A stretch of 64,000 nt of DNA, taken from positions 36,667,201-36,731,200 of the forward strand of contig CM034307.1 in the NCBI GenBank assembly GCA_019925795.1. Reading direction: 5' to 3'. Under the pieces are notes generated by a model. It made no database searches and was not told where the DNA came from. It worked only from the letters and a program-made list of their open reading frames with translations. The position numbers and the translations under genes are program-made. Shown here one piece after another: positions 61,201-63,862 of the stretch. Source of the DNA: Dendrobium chrysotoxum (Eukaryota > Streptophyta > Magnoliopsida > Asparagales > Orchidaceae). How positions within the stretch are numbered: position 1 is the first letter of the stretch; the number at the start of each line of letters is the position of its first letter.

Positions 61201-61343
61201 CCATTGACCAACAGTGCGGAGGCATCAAGCAGAAGGGTTTACCTGTGAAGAGAGTTCGCAGTCAATTGCACTTCTTCCATTTCCATAACTCCCTTGTGTC
61301 TCTTCCGGAAAGTCTCAAAAAGCTCATCCCTAATAGATATAAG
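16140..61343 (-). CDS. DGS1: DGS1-like mitochondrial NCA2-family protein, C-terminal eight exons
   Basis: Joined on the minus strand, exons 61343-61243, 51759-51670, 37419-37347, 37269-37241, 37152-37029, 35347-35237, 19106-19006 and 16260-16140 total 750 nt: 249 residues plus stop. Every intron is GT-AG, phases match throughout and there is no internal stop. Recognisable pieces include ISIRDELFETFRKRHKG, MLLAFSEQTKGQKLPEN, YEKEVMHPLQNL, AMLELDQILKANEINFAVLA, a hydrophobic segment LPAFFISLILLYLVRTWVL, and the ending RMYDCLLPYSKQR. These match the C-terminal half of plant DGS1, an NCA2-domain protein of the mitochondrial outer membrane. In Arabidopsis a DGS1 mutation suppresses the galactolipid-deficient dgd1 mutant, and the protein has been linked to mitochondrial lipid-transfer and MICOS assemblies. 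Full-length DGS1 is about 600 residues, so roughly the first 350 are encoded to the right of the window. Introns (5' to 3') are 9,483, 14,250, 77, 88, 1,681, 16,130 and 2,745 bp and hold many retroelements. The intact frame argues for a functional gene. Confidence 0.92.
16261..19005 (-). other. DGS1-like gene, last intron (2,745 bp)
   Basis: The donor is AAG|GTTGGT and the acceptor GTGCAG. It contains one arm of the inverted repeat described at 16,919-17,040 and some GCTCGA-type decayed repeat words at 17,555-17,700. Open frames at 17,315-18,042 are short and unlike any family I know. Confidence 0.7.
16919..17040 (-). repeat. inverted copy of the repeat at 20,355-20,460
   Basis: Read on the minus strand this is a roughly 100-bp near match to 20,355-20,460. 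Both copies have GGAGTGAATTGGT, then CAATAGTGGGAAAAGCAT, AGGGAAGTTATTTATAATAA and a tail AACACTATAT. Similarity starts near TTACATCC in both. Confidence 0.75.
19006..19106 (-). CDS. DGS1: DGS1-like gene, exon with FGMMLYSLDLL
   Basis: The acceptor GATGTCAG leads into EEDAAWIFGMMLYSLDLLCK and ends at HEWPR, split as AG|G over the next intron. In DGS1 homologues this follows the basic region after the membrane segment. Confidence 0.9.
19107..20029. other. intronic AT-rich DNA before the Tat element
   Basis: Nothing recognisable. The missing 5' LTR and early gag of the Tat element would be expected here or to the left but were not found. Confidence 0.4.
20030..20350 (+). pseudogene. Tat gag C-terminal relic with zinc knuckle
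   Basis: A frame reads NNEPNYCPYHKMLGHILEDY, a Tat-type CxxH...GH knuckle, followed by a stop. The downstream words SVNNVIIIS recur at the start of the protease segment at 21,648, so the two parts were once continuous and have been separated by about 1.3 kb. Confidence 0.55.
20350..21647. repeat. insertion splitting the Tat element, LTR-like
   Basis: The segment lies between two copies of GTTAATAATGTTATTATT (within identical 25-bp stretches at 20,325-20,349 and 21,648-21,672). It starts with the 100-bp repeat that has an inverted partner at 16,919-17,040. Its right part (about 21,170-21,595) resembles the solo LTR at 41,058-43,310, sharing GGTGAGATAC, AAAACCTGACGAGATAAGCC-like and ATCATATGA words. 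Exact ends are unclear. Confidence 0.45.
21597..22360 (+). pseudogene. Tat protease and linker
   Basis: The frame shows an aspartic-protease core, with IFVDPGAFVNIMSLRTL near residues 40-60 and RGFNEKGQRALGSITL after it. A normal core has D[TS]GA; here it is DPGA, as in many Tat elements. A stop follows VKFY at 21,921. The next frame (22,010-22,360) has YERNSVEHYIKGDLKPFSIH and a YYVPK linker, typical of this lineage between protease and reverse transcriptase. Confidence 0.65.
22361..23089 (+). pseudogene. Tat linker region, decayed
   Basis: Short frames with stops bridge the protease and the reverse transcriptase. One at 22,699-22,887 is polar and unrecognised. This is probably the degenerate N-terminal part of the polymerase. 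Confidence 0.4.
23090..24540 (+). pseudogene. Tat reverse transcriptase and first RNase H, inactive
   Basis: Motifs in order are IREEKYPSWLASIISVKKK, IRMCVDFRDLNKVYPKDEF, a GYNQIKM segment, MSFGLKN and the catalytic YIDDLMVKS (codons from 23,788). Several stop codons interrupt the frame, for example before PRRMRLKIEQV, before LMIDIASSH and after REDHI. The RNase H part (24,176-24,514) shows YAAASNESLGALLAQ and RHLTPIKMNYPSIEKHCL. Confidence 0.8.
24660..26265 (+). pseudogene. Tat archaeal-type RNase H and integrase, inactive
   Basis: The second RNase H shows YFDGAASS, NNEAEYEALITDLELAISM and GVSQLVINQV; the usual GDS aspartate is a valine here. The integrase core has WGTDIIGPID and ISDNGLAFKS with both aspartates. 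The motif holding the catalytic glutamate reads YYPRANGLAKAFNK, with Lys (codon 25,705-25,707) where Glu is expected. Several stops occur upstream. The last 177 codons (25,732-26,265) are open and end in the GGSYQL...LPINGHYLKKYY tail typical of the lineage. Confidence 0.8.
26360..27290. repeat. hairpin-rich array, part 1 (3' of Tat pol)
   Basis: This follows the integrase stop within about 100 bp. Short stems follow one another: CTTTCTC/GAGAAAG (26,466-26,485), CTTAGTA/TACTAAG (26,498-26,516), CTAGGA/TCCTAG (about 26,580) and CTTTC/GAAAG, with loops of the CCAAA type. A block CCAAAATATCTCTAGAAGT repeats with changes at 26,940-27,110. No coding frame was found. Confidence 0.6.
27347..29014 (+). 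mobile_element. candidate LTR with TATA box
   Basis: It begins TGTTGACG after a G-run (ATTGGGGGTCC, possible polypurine tract) and ends GGTATCCAACA, giving TGTTG/CAACA inverted ends. Length would be 1,668 bp. A TATA-like GATATAAAGG lies at about 27,801, followed by a GC-richer segment (27,900-28,500) whose overlapping open frames are not recognisable proteins. The first 400 bp repeat AATCGATTCAAATCG-like words. The partner LTR was not found, so boundaries are inferred. Confidence 0.45.
28720..32830. repeat. hairpin array, part 2: dozens of short, unlike stem-loops
   Basis: Almost every 30-40 bp carries a perfect or near-perfect stem of 6-10 bp with a 3-8 nt loop. Examples, as left arm/right arm, are CTCGCCTT/AAGGCGAG (28,729-28,747), GGTGTTGGAT/ATCCAACACC (28,993-29,016), CCTACAAC/GTTGTAGG (30,824-30,845), CTCCTAA/TTAGGAG (30,859-30,879), CTACTTAAC/GTTAAGTAG (31,102-31,123), CTTTGAAC/GTTCAAAG (31,844-31,866), CCTACAACT/AGTTGTAGG (32,155-32,176), TTTGCCTAA/TTTAGGCAAA (32,406-32,428), TATTGAAC/GTTCAATA (32,440-32,460) and GTTCACCT/AGGTGAAC (32,803-32,827). 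Between 30,790 and 32,000 four stem types recur in roughly the same order with changed bases on both arms. No protein-coding frame is supported. Confidence 0.8.
32831..34779. other. intronic non-coding DNA
   Basis: Scattered short stems continue at lower density, for example TTGTCC/GGACAA at about 34,252-34,266. No gene or transposon end was recognised. Open frames at 33,184 and 34,224 are short and featureless. Confidence 0.4.
34780..34965 (+). mobile_element. tRNA-derived SINE relic
   Basis: The segment has TGGCATAGGTTACCTCC (A-box-like) followed 40 bp on by CACGAGTTCAAATCATGG, a good polymerase III B-box. The order GGTTACCT, GGCCTTCAGATCACGAGTTC, CATGGAACGGAACTCCATG and GCAAGATTGTGCAAA resembles the widespread plant SINE with a GGTCACGGGTTCGAATC core. 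Age and decay make the family uncertain. Confidence 0.5.
35237..35347 (-). CDS. DGS1: DGS1-like gene, exon with RGRVARIRRRLLLVEVEEW
   Basis: The acceptor AAAAATTAG and the donor ATG|GTAAAG bound 37 whole codons. The residues run from DKGEEGRGRVARIRRRLLLV to the end FQVSMEQGM. This basic segment directly follows the membrane helix. Confidence 0.9.
35804..36390. mobile_element. foldback MITE with about 250-bp arms
   Basis: The left end GAAAAGGACCAAAATGG and the right end CATTTTGGTCCTTTTC are inverted copies. The match continues inward for most of the element: AACTCTTTGTGAGGGACAAA pairs with a near-exact complement, then CATCAAATTTTGG with CCAAAATTTGATG, then AATCAAGAG with CTCTTGATT. The centre (36,060-36,145) is AT-rich. 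It sits in intron 37,028-35,348 of the DGS1-like gene, so the pre-mRNA could form a long hairpin. Flanks are poly-T on both sides, hiding any target duplication. Confidence 0.75.
37029..37152 (-). CDS. DGS1: DGS1-like gene, membrane-helix exon
   Basis: It encodes AMLELDQILKANEINFAVLA followed by the hydrophobic segment LPAFFISLILLYLVRTWVLQ, the most conserved part of the NCA2 domain. The acceptor is ACACAG and the donor CAG|GTGAGC. The first base completes a Thr codon from the 29-nt exon upstream. Confidence 0.95.
37241..37269 (-). CDS. DGS1: DGS1-like gene, 29-nt micro-exon
   Basis: This very short exon encodes IQKLKLDLE plus two bases of the next Thr codon. The acceptor is GGTTTGCAG and the donor GAC|GTGAGT. 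It is separated from its neighbours by introns of 77 and 88 bp. The reading is required by the family sequence LKLDLETAMLELDQ. Confidence 0.88.
37347..37419 (-). CDS. DGS1: DGS1-like gene, exon with YEKEVMHPLQNL
   Basis: It encodes YEKEVMHPLQNLIGGELARA followed by MLIQ, with acceptor GTGCATAG and donor CAG|GTTCAT. Its first base completes an Arg codon split after the previous exon. Confidence 0.9.
37860..38650 (-). pseudogene. L1-like LINE ORF1 relic (zinc-knuckle region)
   Basis: Minus-strand frames read VEIDFSPPLFLEVWIDTF, then KFKGLSCYCHSWKIFCHDYA, the layout of plant L1 ORF1 (DUF4283 followed by a zf-CCHC_4 knuckle), with some zinc ligands lost and frameshifts between parts. The trailing frames at 38,207-38,407 and 37,863-38,150 are polar and fit the variable C-terminal tail of such ORFs. 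It lies on the same strand as the host gene. Confidence 0.55.
38651..39705. other. intronic DNA between L1-like pieces
   Basis: A G/A-rich non-coding stretch covers about 38,650-39,120. A short minus-strand frame at about 39,315-39,446 reads MASSLEKLKTFYGVESYW followed by an HGDWWHHLGEKYEDL segment and then a stop. It looks coding but I do not recognise it. Confidence 0.35.
39706..40248 (-). pseudogene. unrecognised 180-codon open frame, probably LINE-associated
   Basis: It is one of the longest open frames in the window outside clear transposon genes. The composition is balanced, with segments such as GACGNAMICLKDSVGLFTGV, VPSIILEFASGASNHYSD and DQLGDVIPDHSRPMKWAG, and it ends FGARIGYY. It lies upstream, on the same strand, of the L1-like ORF1 relic, so it may be part of that element or an older retroelement. 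No catalytic motif or zinc knuckle is seen. No start context, splice pattern or family link supports an independent host gene. Confidence 0.3.
40500..41050. repeat. decayed retroelement leader-like repeat, copy 1
   Basis: It shares the order of words with 62,810-63,080: GCCCTTATGATTAATTACTC, then GAAAGAGCACT, TTAATTAAAGG, CTAGTC and further weak matches. The second copy lies just after a TGGTATCAGGG primer-binding-like site, suggesting both are untranslated leader of an LTR element. Confidence 0.4.
42366..42451 (-). mobile_element. RTE LINE 3'-end fragment with 12-bp target duplication
   Basis: The minus-strand 3' tail of an RTE element (CAACAATAACATCAGGCC, then CCCACTACGTGGGGTCAGCT) is flanked by AAACATATGAGA at 42,354-42,365 and 42,452-42,463. 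The insert is 86 bp, so it is strongly 5'-truncated. Confidence 0.8.
42795..43003 (+). mobile_element. RTE LINE 3'-end fragment, plus strand
   Basis: It matches the end of the RTE at 46.6-48.7 kb: GGAGAGTAGATGTAATAGG, then CCCCACGTAGTGGGATAAAG and a GTTGTTGTTGT tail. Flanks TAGAAGACT (42,786-42,794) and TAGAAGATT (43,004-43,012) agree at 8 of 9 bases. Confidence 0.75.
43316..44100. other. intronic non-coding DNA
   Basis: Two diverged copies of a phrase with TGGTATCATTTTGCGATAAA and GTAGTATCATTTGGCAAAAA (43,339-43,430) are present. No gene was recognised. Confidence 0.4.
44110..44770. repeat. cluster of TGCACTTGCAT-type words
   Basis: About fifteen variants of TGCACTTGCAT or TGCATTTGCAC occur in 650 bp, for example CAGTGCACTTGCATAGCAT, TGCATTTGCACAATG, AATGCACTTGTATG, CAGTGCATTTGCGCATGTGC and CACTGCACTTGCATAACC. 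Spacing is irregular. The overlapping open frames on both strands follow from this repetition. Confidence 0.6.
44771..46194. other. intronic DNA with A/G-rich tracts
   Basis: Around 45,470-45,680 the words CGAGCACTTGCTCGAAAC, CGAGCATCGCTCAAG and CTCATCGCTTGAAAC repeat loosely. From 45,820 onward there are many GAGAGAGA-type tracts. No coding region was recognised. Confidence 0.4.
46195..46560. repeat. purine-rich repeat, copy 1, with (GAA)n(GAG)n tract
   Basis: It begins with a long purine-only run (GAAGAA then GAGGAG units, 46,205-46,330). It continues with AGCAACCATAGCTG, TCAAGCGATGG, GTGTGTGACCTG, GAGAAGAATGAGGGG and GGTTGGGTATAGTTA, the same order as copies 2 and 3 at 48,700-49,400. Leucine- and serine-rich frames on the opposite strand are artefacts. 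Confidence 0.65.
46580..48700 (+). mobile_element. RTE-clade LINE, internally deleted
   Basis: The 5' part encodes an endonuclease relic: KKAKEIDILGFKLWYSGRSY, INIISAYAPQVDLDMCSKL, then GRFNGHIGRK. The 3' part has RYGAECWPLKEKHNIKLSVA, EMRMLGWMSGFTLRDKIRNE, VGVAPVADKIRESRLRWFGH and GRGRPKKTWLENIRNDIS, the conserved C-terminus of plant RTE polyproteins. The reverse-transcriptase core between about 48,120 and 48,180 is missing. The 3' end is a GATGTTGTTATTGTTGTT tail, as in other RTEs. Many stops occur in the 5' half. It is antisense to the host gene. Confidence 0.8.
48250..48666 (+). pseudogene. RTE polyprotein C-terminal region
   Basis: This open frame of 138 codons holds the domain following the reverse transcriptase, from ECWPLKEKHN through RRPSDNPIRRVD to WRKMIHVADP. 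It is intact at its 3' end but has no reverse transcriptase attached, so it cannot encode a working enzyme. Confidence 0.85.
48700..49080. repeat. purine-rich repeat, copy 2
   Basis: It starts CTTAGCTTTTTAGAAAAAGT, then a hairpin-like CATTAGTCCTTTAAGG, a purine tract, GCTGCCGGCTATAGGCC, TCAAGCGATGACAGG, GTGACCTGCAAGGG, GAGAAGAATGAGGGG and GTTAGGTATAGTTAGGA. It is directly followed by copy 3. Confidence 0.65.
49081..49400. repeat. purine-rich repeat, copy 3, with G-run
   Basis: It starts ATTAGCTTTTCTGAAAAAGT, then AAAGGACATTAGTCCTTT (perfect 7-bp stem), a short purine tract, GCTGCCAGCTACAAGCC, TCGAGCGATAGG, GTGACCTGCTAGGG and AAGAAGAATG. It contains G9-A-G7 at 49,346-49,362. Confidence 0.65.
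49401..49929. other. intronic non-coding DNA
   Basis: A 96-codon open frame at 49,533-49,823 resembles nothing I know and has no supporting context. Confidence 0.35.
49930..50150 (-). pseudogene. L1-like LINE ORF1 N-terminal relic (DUF4283)
   Basis: The minus strand reads LSFSFKGKSAIFPHNDDILE then LVNPFEYFLVGNF, followed by a stop. This is the start of the DUF4283 domain of plant L1 ORF1. Confidence 0.55.
50220..50880 (+). pseudogene. L1-like LINE ORF1 relic, opposite orientation
   Basis: The plus strand reads VGLIGHHYIIIRFSFEIDYT, later PSMGRVLHELEISIPFEYEV, then VKRLNFKGVPS, a stop, CYSYKKF and KAHSELRKP. That is the DUF4283 and knuckle order of plant L1 ORF1, with stops and frame changes. 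It faces away from the minus-strand piece at 49,930-50,150. The open frame at 50,669-50,878 is its last part. Confidence 0.5.
50881..51669. other. intronic non-coding DNA before the exon
   Basis: Nothing recognisable beyond possible L1 ORF1 tail sequence up to about 51,280. Confidence 0.4.
51670..51759 (-). CDS. DGS1: DGS1-like gene, exon with MLLAFSEQTKG
   Basis: The acceptor GGAATTTGCAG and the donor CCAG|GTGAGA bound codons for MLLAFSEQTKGQKLPENLTD and QEMMEIVMS. Split codons at both ends (Arg, AG|G before and AG|A after) agree with the neighbouring exons. Confidence 0.95.
51760..52218. other. intronic DNA beside the chromovirus
   Basis: Plain AT-rich intron sequence. The last five bases before the LTR (AAAAC, 52,219-52,223) are the candidate left target duplication. 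Confidence 0.5.
52224..53166 (+). repeat. chromovirus 5' LTR
   Basis: It starts TGATGCATTCAAA and ends TTCCCATCA, three bases before the primer-binding site. A TATA-like CTATTTATAGTGG lies at about 52,667. Compared with the 3' LTR it has an extra stretch of about 13 bp just before its end. Open frames inside are LTR artefacts. Confidence 0.85.
53170..53182 (+). promoter_or_regulatory. primer-binding site, initiator tRNA-Met type
   Basis: TGGTATCAGAGCC complements the 3' end of plant initiator methionine tRNA, the usual primer for this kind of element. It lies three bases after the LTR end. Confidence 0.9.
53256..54209 (+). pseudogene. chromovirus gag, one internal stop
   Basis: The frame runs through capsid-like segments (VKEFEGKLHPEQFLESIEKM, LKLTGNALTWWKNLQ, FRQ-like DFNNIRQGNQSVEEY) to RYINGLKWTIQD, where TAA at 53,835-53,837 interrupts it. 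It resumes in the same frame with HHVIKLDEAYRMALKIEEQH and the zinc knuckle CYKCGLYGHLSAAC (CX2CX4HX4C). Confidence 0.85.
54240..54495 (+). pseudogene. chromovirus protease, first part
   Basis: The frame includes FRTTCTVEGKLCILMIDSGS and SGNFVSQLMVDKL, the DSGSS form of the retroviral aspartic-protease active site. It stops being protease at 54,495, where the nested LTR starts; the remainder continues at 56,135. Confidence 0.8.
54496..56134 (+). mobile_element. solo LTR nested in the chromovirus protease
   Basis: The 1,639-bp insert begins TGATGGGGACATC and ends GTTCTACATCA (TGATG/CATCA inverted ends). AGAGG lies on both sides (54,491-54,495 and 56,135-56,139), and removing one copy with the insert restores the protease reading frame. 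A TATA box CTATATATAGG lies at 54,729-54,739. The open frames between 54,684 and 55,718, rich in Pro and Ser, lie in its GC-richer middle and are not recognisable proteins. Confidence 0.85.
56135..56760 (+). pseudogene. chromovirus protease end and start of reverse transcriptase
   Basis: It reads VPVTQQCTVNL, CDITPLEVCHILLGRPRQFD (the protease LLGRPW-type flap), then the linker and PLIEEYSDITPDELPKSLPP, IDLIPGATLPNLPHYRMSPT and VPALLTPKKDGT before a TAG stop at 56,761. Confidence 0.85.
56761..57890 (+). pseudogene. chromovirus reverse transcriptase and RNase H, frameshifted
   Basis: Motifs include INKITIKYRFPIPILDDML, FSRIDLRRGYHQIRI then a stop, WKTAFKIKEGLYKW, and the catalytic YFDDILIYS at 57,064-57,090 in a shifted frame. 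RNase H shows FKVDCDASHIGIG, YDVEFYAIVQALKFWR, NTDHEALRFL and NKVADALSRR, keeping the four acidic residues, with a stop at SQEG. Confidence 0.85.
58030..58910 (+). pseudogene. chromovirus integrase, catalytic residue lost
   Basis: The zinc-finger part reads LHSGGLGGHFGQGK and CKIYQF, where the second Cys of the CxxC pair is Tyr. The core has ISINFILGLP with Asn (codon 58,267-58,269) where the first catalytic Asp is usual, then FTSDRDTRFLSHFW and YNPQIDEQTEVVNRSLGN with the other Asp and the Glu kept. A frame change occurs at about 58,400. Confidence 0.85.
58831..59352 (+). pseudogene. chromovirus integrase tail and chromodomain
   Basis: After FNITDLTLYDGNPADSVDLE and a stop at about 59,116, the frame resumes with DVLDIRTTQTRHGVHKRFLV, KWSGRPLTDCTWVEVVELQ and HPDIYQRI. 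The layout (L.KW.G......TWE-like core) is a group of chromodomain residues thought to guide integration to heterochromatin. Confidence 0.85.
59344..59351 (+). promoter_or_regulatory. polypurine tract
   Basis: GGGGGGAA lies directly before the TGATG start of the 3' LTR, the normal place for the plus-strand primer. Confidence 0.85.
59353..60290 (+). repeat. chromovirus 3' LTR
   Basis: It starts TGATGCATTCAAA and ends AAACATCA. Its TATA-like CTATTTATAGTGG is at about 59,799. The following AAAGT is a poor match to the left flank AAAAC, so the target duplication is weak; a small deletion just before the end may have shifted it. Confidence 0.85.
60296..61242. other. intronic non-coding DNA
   Basis: AT-rich intron sequence between the chromovirus and the upstream exon. 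No element was recognised. Confidence 0.5.
61243..61343 (-). CDS. DGS1: DGS1-like gene, most 5' exon in the window
   Basis: The acceptor TTTCATCAG precedes LISIRDELFETFRKRHKGVM and EMEEVQLTANSLH, and the donor is ACAG|GTAAAC. Earlier exons must lie beyond 64,000; none was found between 61,344 and the edge. Confidence 0.93.
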
Positions 61344-62760
61344 CTGATGAAACAACACAAAAGTCATGAATCACAAACAAGATTAGGTAATATCATCTTT
61401 ACAAGTAACTGAGTCATAATTTAGAAGCCTAGAATGGAGCAGTTCGAAGCATGAGAAAGCTATATAAGCATGTTAATCTTCAAAATCCACAACAGCAGCA
61501 TTAGCCTTATCGCCCAACTACTTGGACTCGGCTTTATGAGTCCACAATCTTCATTCAATAATATTGTTTTGCATGAGGTATTCAACCTATTCTATGCAAA
61601 TATTTATGCACAACTTATATCCAAATCACTTTTTACTTCCTAATCCTTTGACATCAATTATATCCACTGATATTATTAAGTGTGCAATTTCTACCCTTCA
61701 TTATTAATGTCTAAAACACAAGTCTTTTACTACCTATCTTCAATGGATGACACTCTCATCATCCCTCTAATATCATTCCTCAAACTATCTTTTCAAGTTT
61801 TGTCACACATTCATTTTAATATTCTCATTTATGTCGTGCTCAACTCAGTGATGATGATCATGATGTCCCTGTTGATTTGATTCTGGAAATTTTTACTCGA
61901 ATCATATTGAGTCTAACATTGCTCTAACCATATGACCACTATACCAGATCAAAACAAGATGTGCTTCAGATGGCTCTTCAGCACATTATTTTTCATGCAA
62001 GACATGTTTCTGATGGCAATTTAGAGAGACTCATTTAAATGGTCATCAAATGCCACCTAGACCATAGTTGAACTAATGGCAAGACATTTCTCCAAAAGAT
62101 TATTTTACATGTATATTTTTTTCCAAAGAAAAAACTTAGTTTGCAACACTCCTATAATCAACTAATCATCATGTTAACCTTATCATAGTTATTCGAGGTT
62201 GGCTTCATGCATTCACCTCCATTCTTTCATATTAAGTGATGCATAAAGTATTAACTCTATTTTGCACATCGTTTTGCATATTCTTGTCATTTTATATTTC
62301 TTCTCTCTCTTTCCTTCATAACATGTCTGCAATAATTTTGTCAACCAATCTTTTTGATACATCTTCTAGCTCCTCTTATCTATATCCATACCACCTAGTC
62401 TTTTTAATAAAATTATTTTTATTAGAGTTCTACTGTATTCATCTTAATATTTTTAGTTCTACCACAATCAACTGGGGGATGAGACACTTCATTATTACAT
62501 AATACTTTGATCCCATTTATGCTTAATTGTAGATTTAAAATGCTTGCCTTCAAGTTTGCAAATTTTTTATTGTTGGATAGAGTAAAAGCTCAAAATAGTC
62601 CCCTATAATTAATAAATGTCCATTTTGGTCCAACAGTTTCGCATTACGCTAATTTAGTACCTCATGTTTCGCTCAAGAAAAACAACACGTAGGCATGAAT
62701 CCCGCTTTGTAGCCATATAATTCCATTCCCCTTAAAGAAGATTGTAATTAATCAGATTTC
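61344..62760 (-). repeat. intron with decayed RTE-like sequence
   Basis: At 61,490-61,550 the minus-strand RTE 3' end is visible as CAACAGCAGCATTAGCC, then CTTGGACTCGGCTTTATGAG. The DNA to about 62,540 keeps a style typical of the antisense of such elements, but no frame survives. Open frames at 61,680 and 62,236 are hydrophobic low-complexity readings. Confidence 0.35.
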
Positions 62761-62766
62761 CCCTAA

Positions 62767-63080
62767 GAGTGGTATCAGGGTTTATTTAGATCTAGGTTCT
62801 TACTTCCTATGAGGGAAAGCCCTCATAATTAATTACTCCTCCTATCGCATAAAAGAGAACTCTCGATTAAGGATGAACTAATGTTTTAGAAGTGCAAAAG
62901 TTTTAATATTGGTTGTGGGGGATGGAGGTAGATTCGATCAAGATTGCATGGTTCTATCATCCCGGGAATACCGTAGGTTTCAGTCTACCAACACTAACAA
63001 TCATTAATCGTAATGTCCAGTGAATCTGATTAGCAGTCATGGGTTGTCTCTTCTCAGGGATTCCAAGTGAACTGAAGTGG
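62767..63080 (+). repeat. retroelement leader-like repeat, copy 2, with primer-site-like start
   Basis: It begins TGGTATCAGGGTTTA, close to the TGGTATCAGAGC primer site used by many plant LTR elements. It then shares the word order GCCCTCATAATTAATTACTC, AAAGAGAACTCTCGATTAAG, GAACTAATGTTTTAGAAGTG with 40,590-40,680. Confidence 0.4.
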
Positions 63081-63109
63081 TTAGATGTATGTTGATTTGG
63101 TTTAAGGTT

Positions 63110-63560
63110 GGGACTTGCAACTCCGCTTAGGAGTTTTCCATATATTTGGAATTGGGCCTGGGCATACGGCTTACCTTGAAAATAACCCGGATAGCGAGTC
63201 TTATGGCTTCCCCTGGAAGTAGGCCATTGGTTTTGTTCAAGAAATTGGTCTTATTGCTTCTATTAAATGTAGCCCATAGGTTTAGGTTTGAAAAGGGGGT
63301 CTTACTGATTTCATTTGAAAGTAGCCCGTATGGAAAATCTTACGGCTTTCATTAGAAGTATTATGTAGGTTTGGGTTTAGGGTTGTTCACTTAGAAGTTT
63401 CCCAAGCATGCGGGTCTTACGGCTTCGCTTAGAAGTGGCCCGTAGTTGGGATTTAAGATTAGGTTACTTTGACCTAGAGATTTCCCCTAACGTGTGGGTT
63501 TTACTGTTTCTATTAGAAGTAGCCCGTGCAGCAGCTCTTACAACCTCTATTAGAGGTTGC
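63110..63560. repeat. hairpin-rich repeat at the right edge
   Basis: A motif of the form TCTTACGGCTTC-x-TTAGAAGTAGCCCGTA recurs about seven times at 63,198, 63,249, 63,299, 63,337, 63,413, 63,498 and 63,535. Inside it a short stem is kept while its bases change, as arm/loop/arm: AACTCC/GCTTA/GGAGTT (63,119-63,135), CTTC/GCTTA/GAAG (63,423-63,435) and CAACCTC/TATTA/GAGGTTG (63,541-63,559). No coding frame was found. Confidence 0.7.
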
Positions 63561-63659
63561 AAACTGAACTTGAGTTAGTGAGGGTTTAACTTAGCGGGGG
63601 GCTTTAGCATTGGATACTTAGTTTGGTGTTTTTCACCGCCTCAACACATGTACTAATGT

Positions 63660-63860
63660 CTTGTTTATAGTAGTAGCTTCTAACTCGCAGTAGCAGCTTT
63701 ACTTATTTGTTTCAGCATTAGTCTTGCCTGTAGTAATAGTTTTACTTTCAGTAGTTTTTACTTTAAGCGCTTTGTTTTCAATGCTAGTTTTTACCTACCG
63801 TACTAGTGTTCTTCTTACAGTGCTAGTTTTGTTTACCACCCTACGCTGACTTTTGTTTAC
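63660..63860. repeat. degenerate tandem repeat of about 24-bp units
   Basis: Variants of CAGTAGTAGTTTTTACTTA follow one another, such as GCAGTAGCAGCTTTACTTAT, TGTAGTAATAGTTTTACTTT, CAATGCTAGTTTTTACCTAC and CAGTGCTAGTTTTGTTTACC. Confidence 0.6.
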
Positions 63861-63862
63861 TT

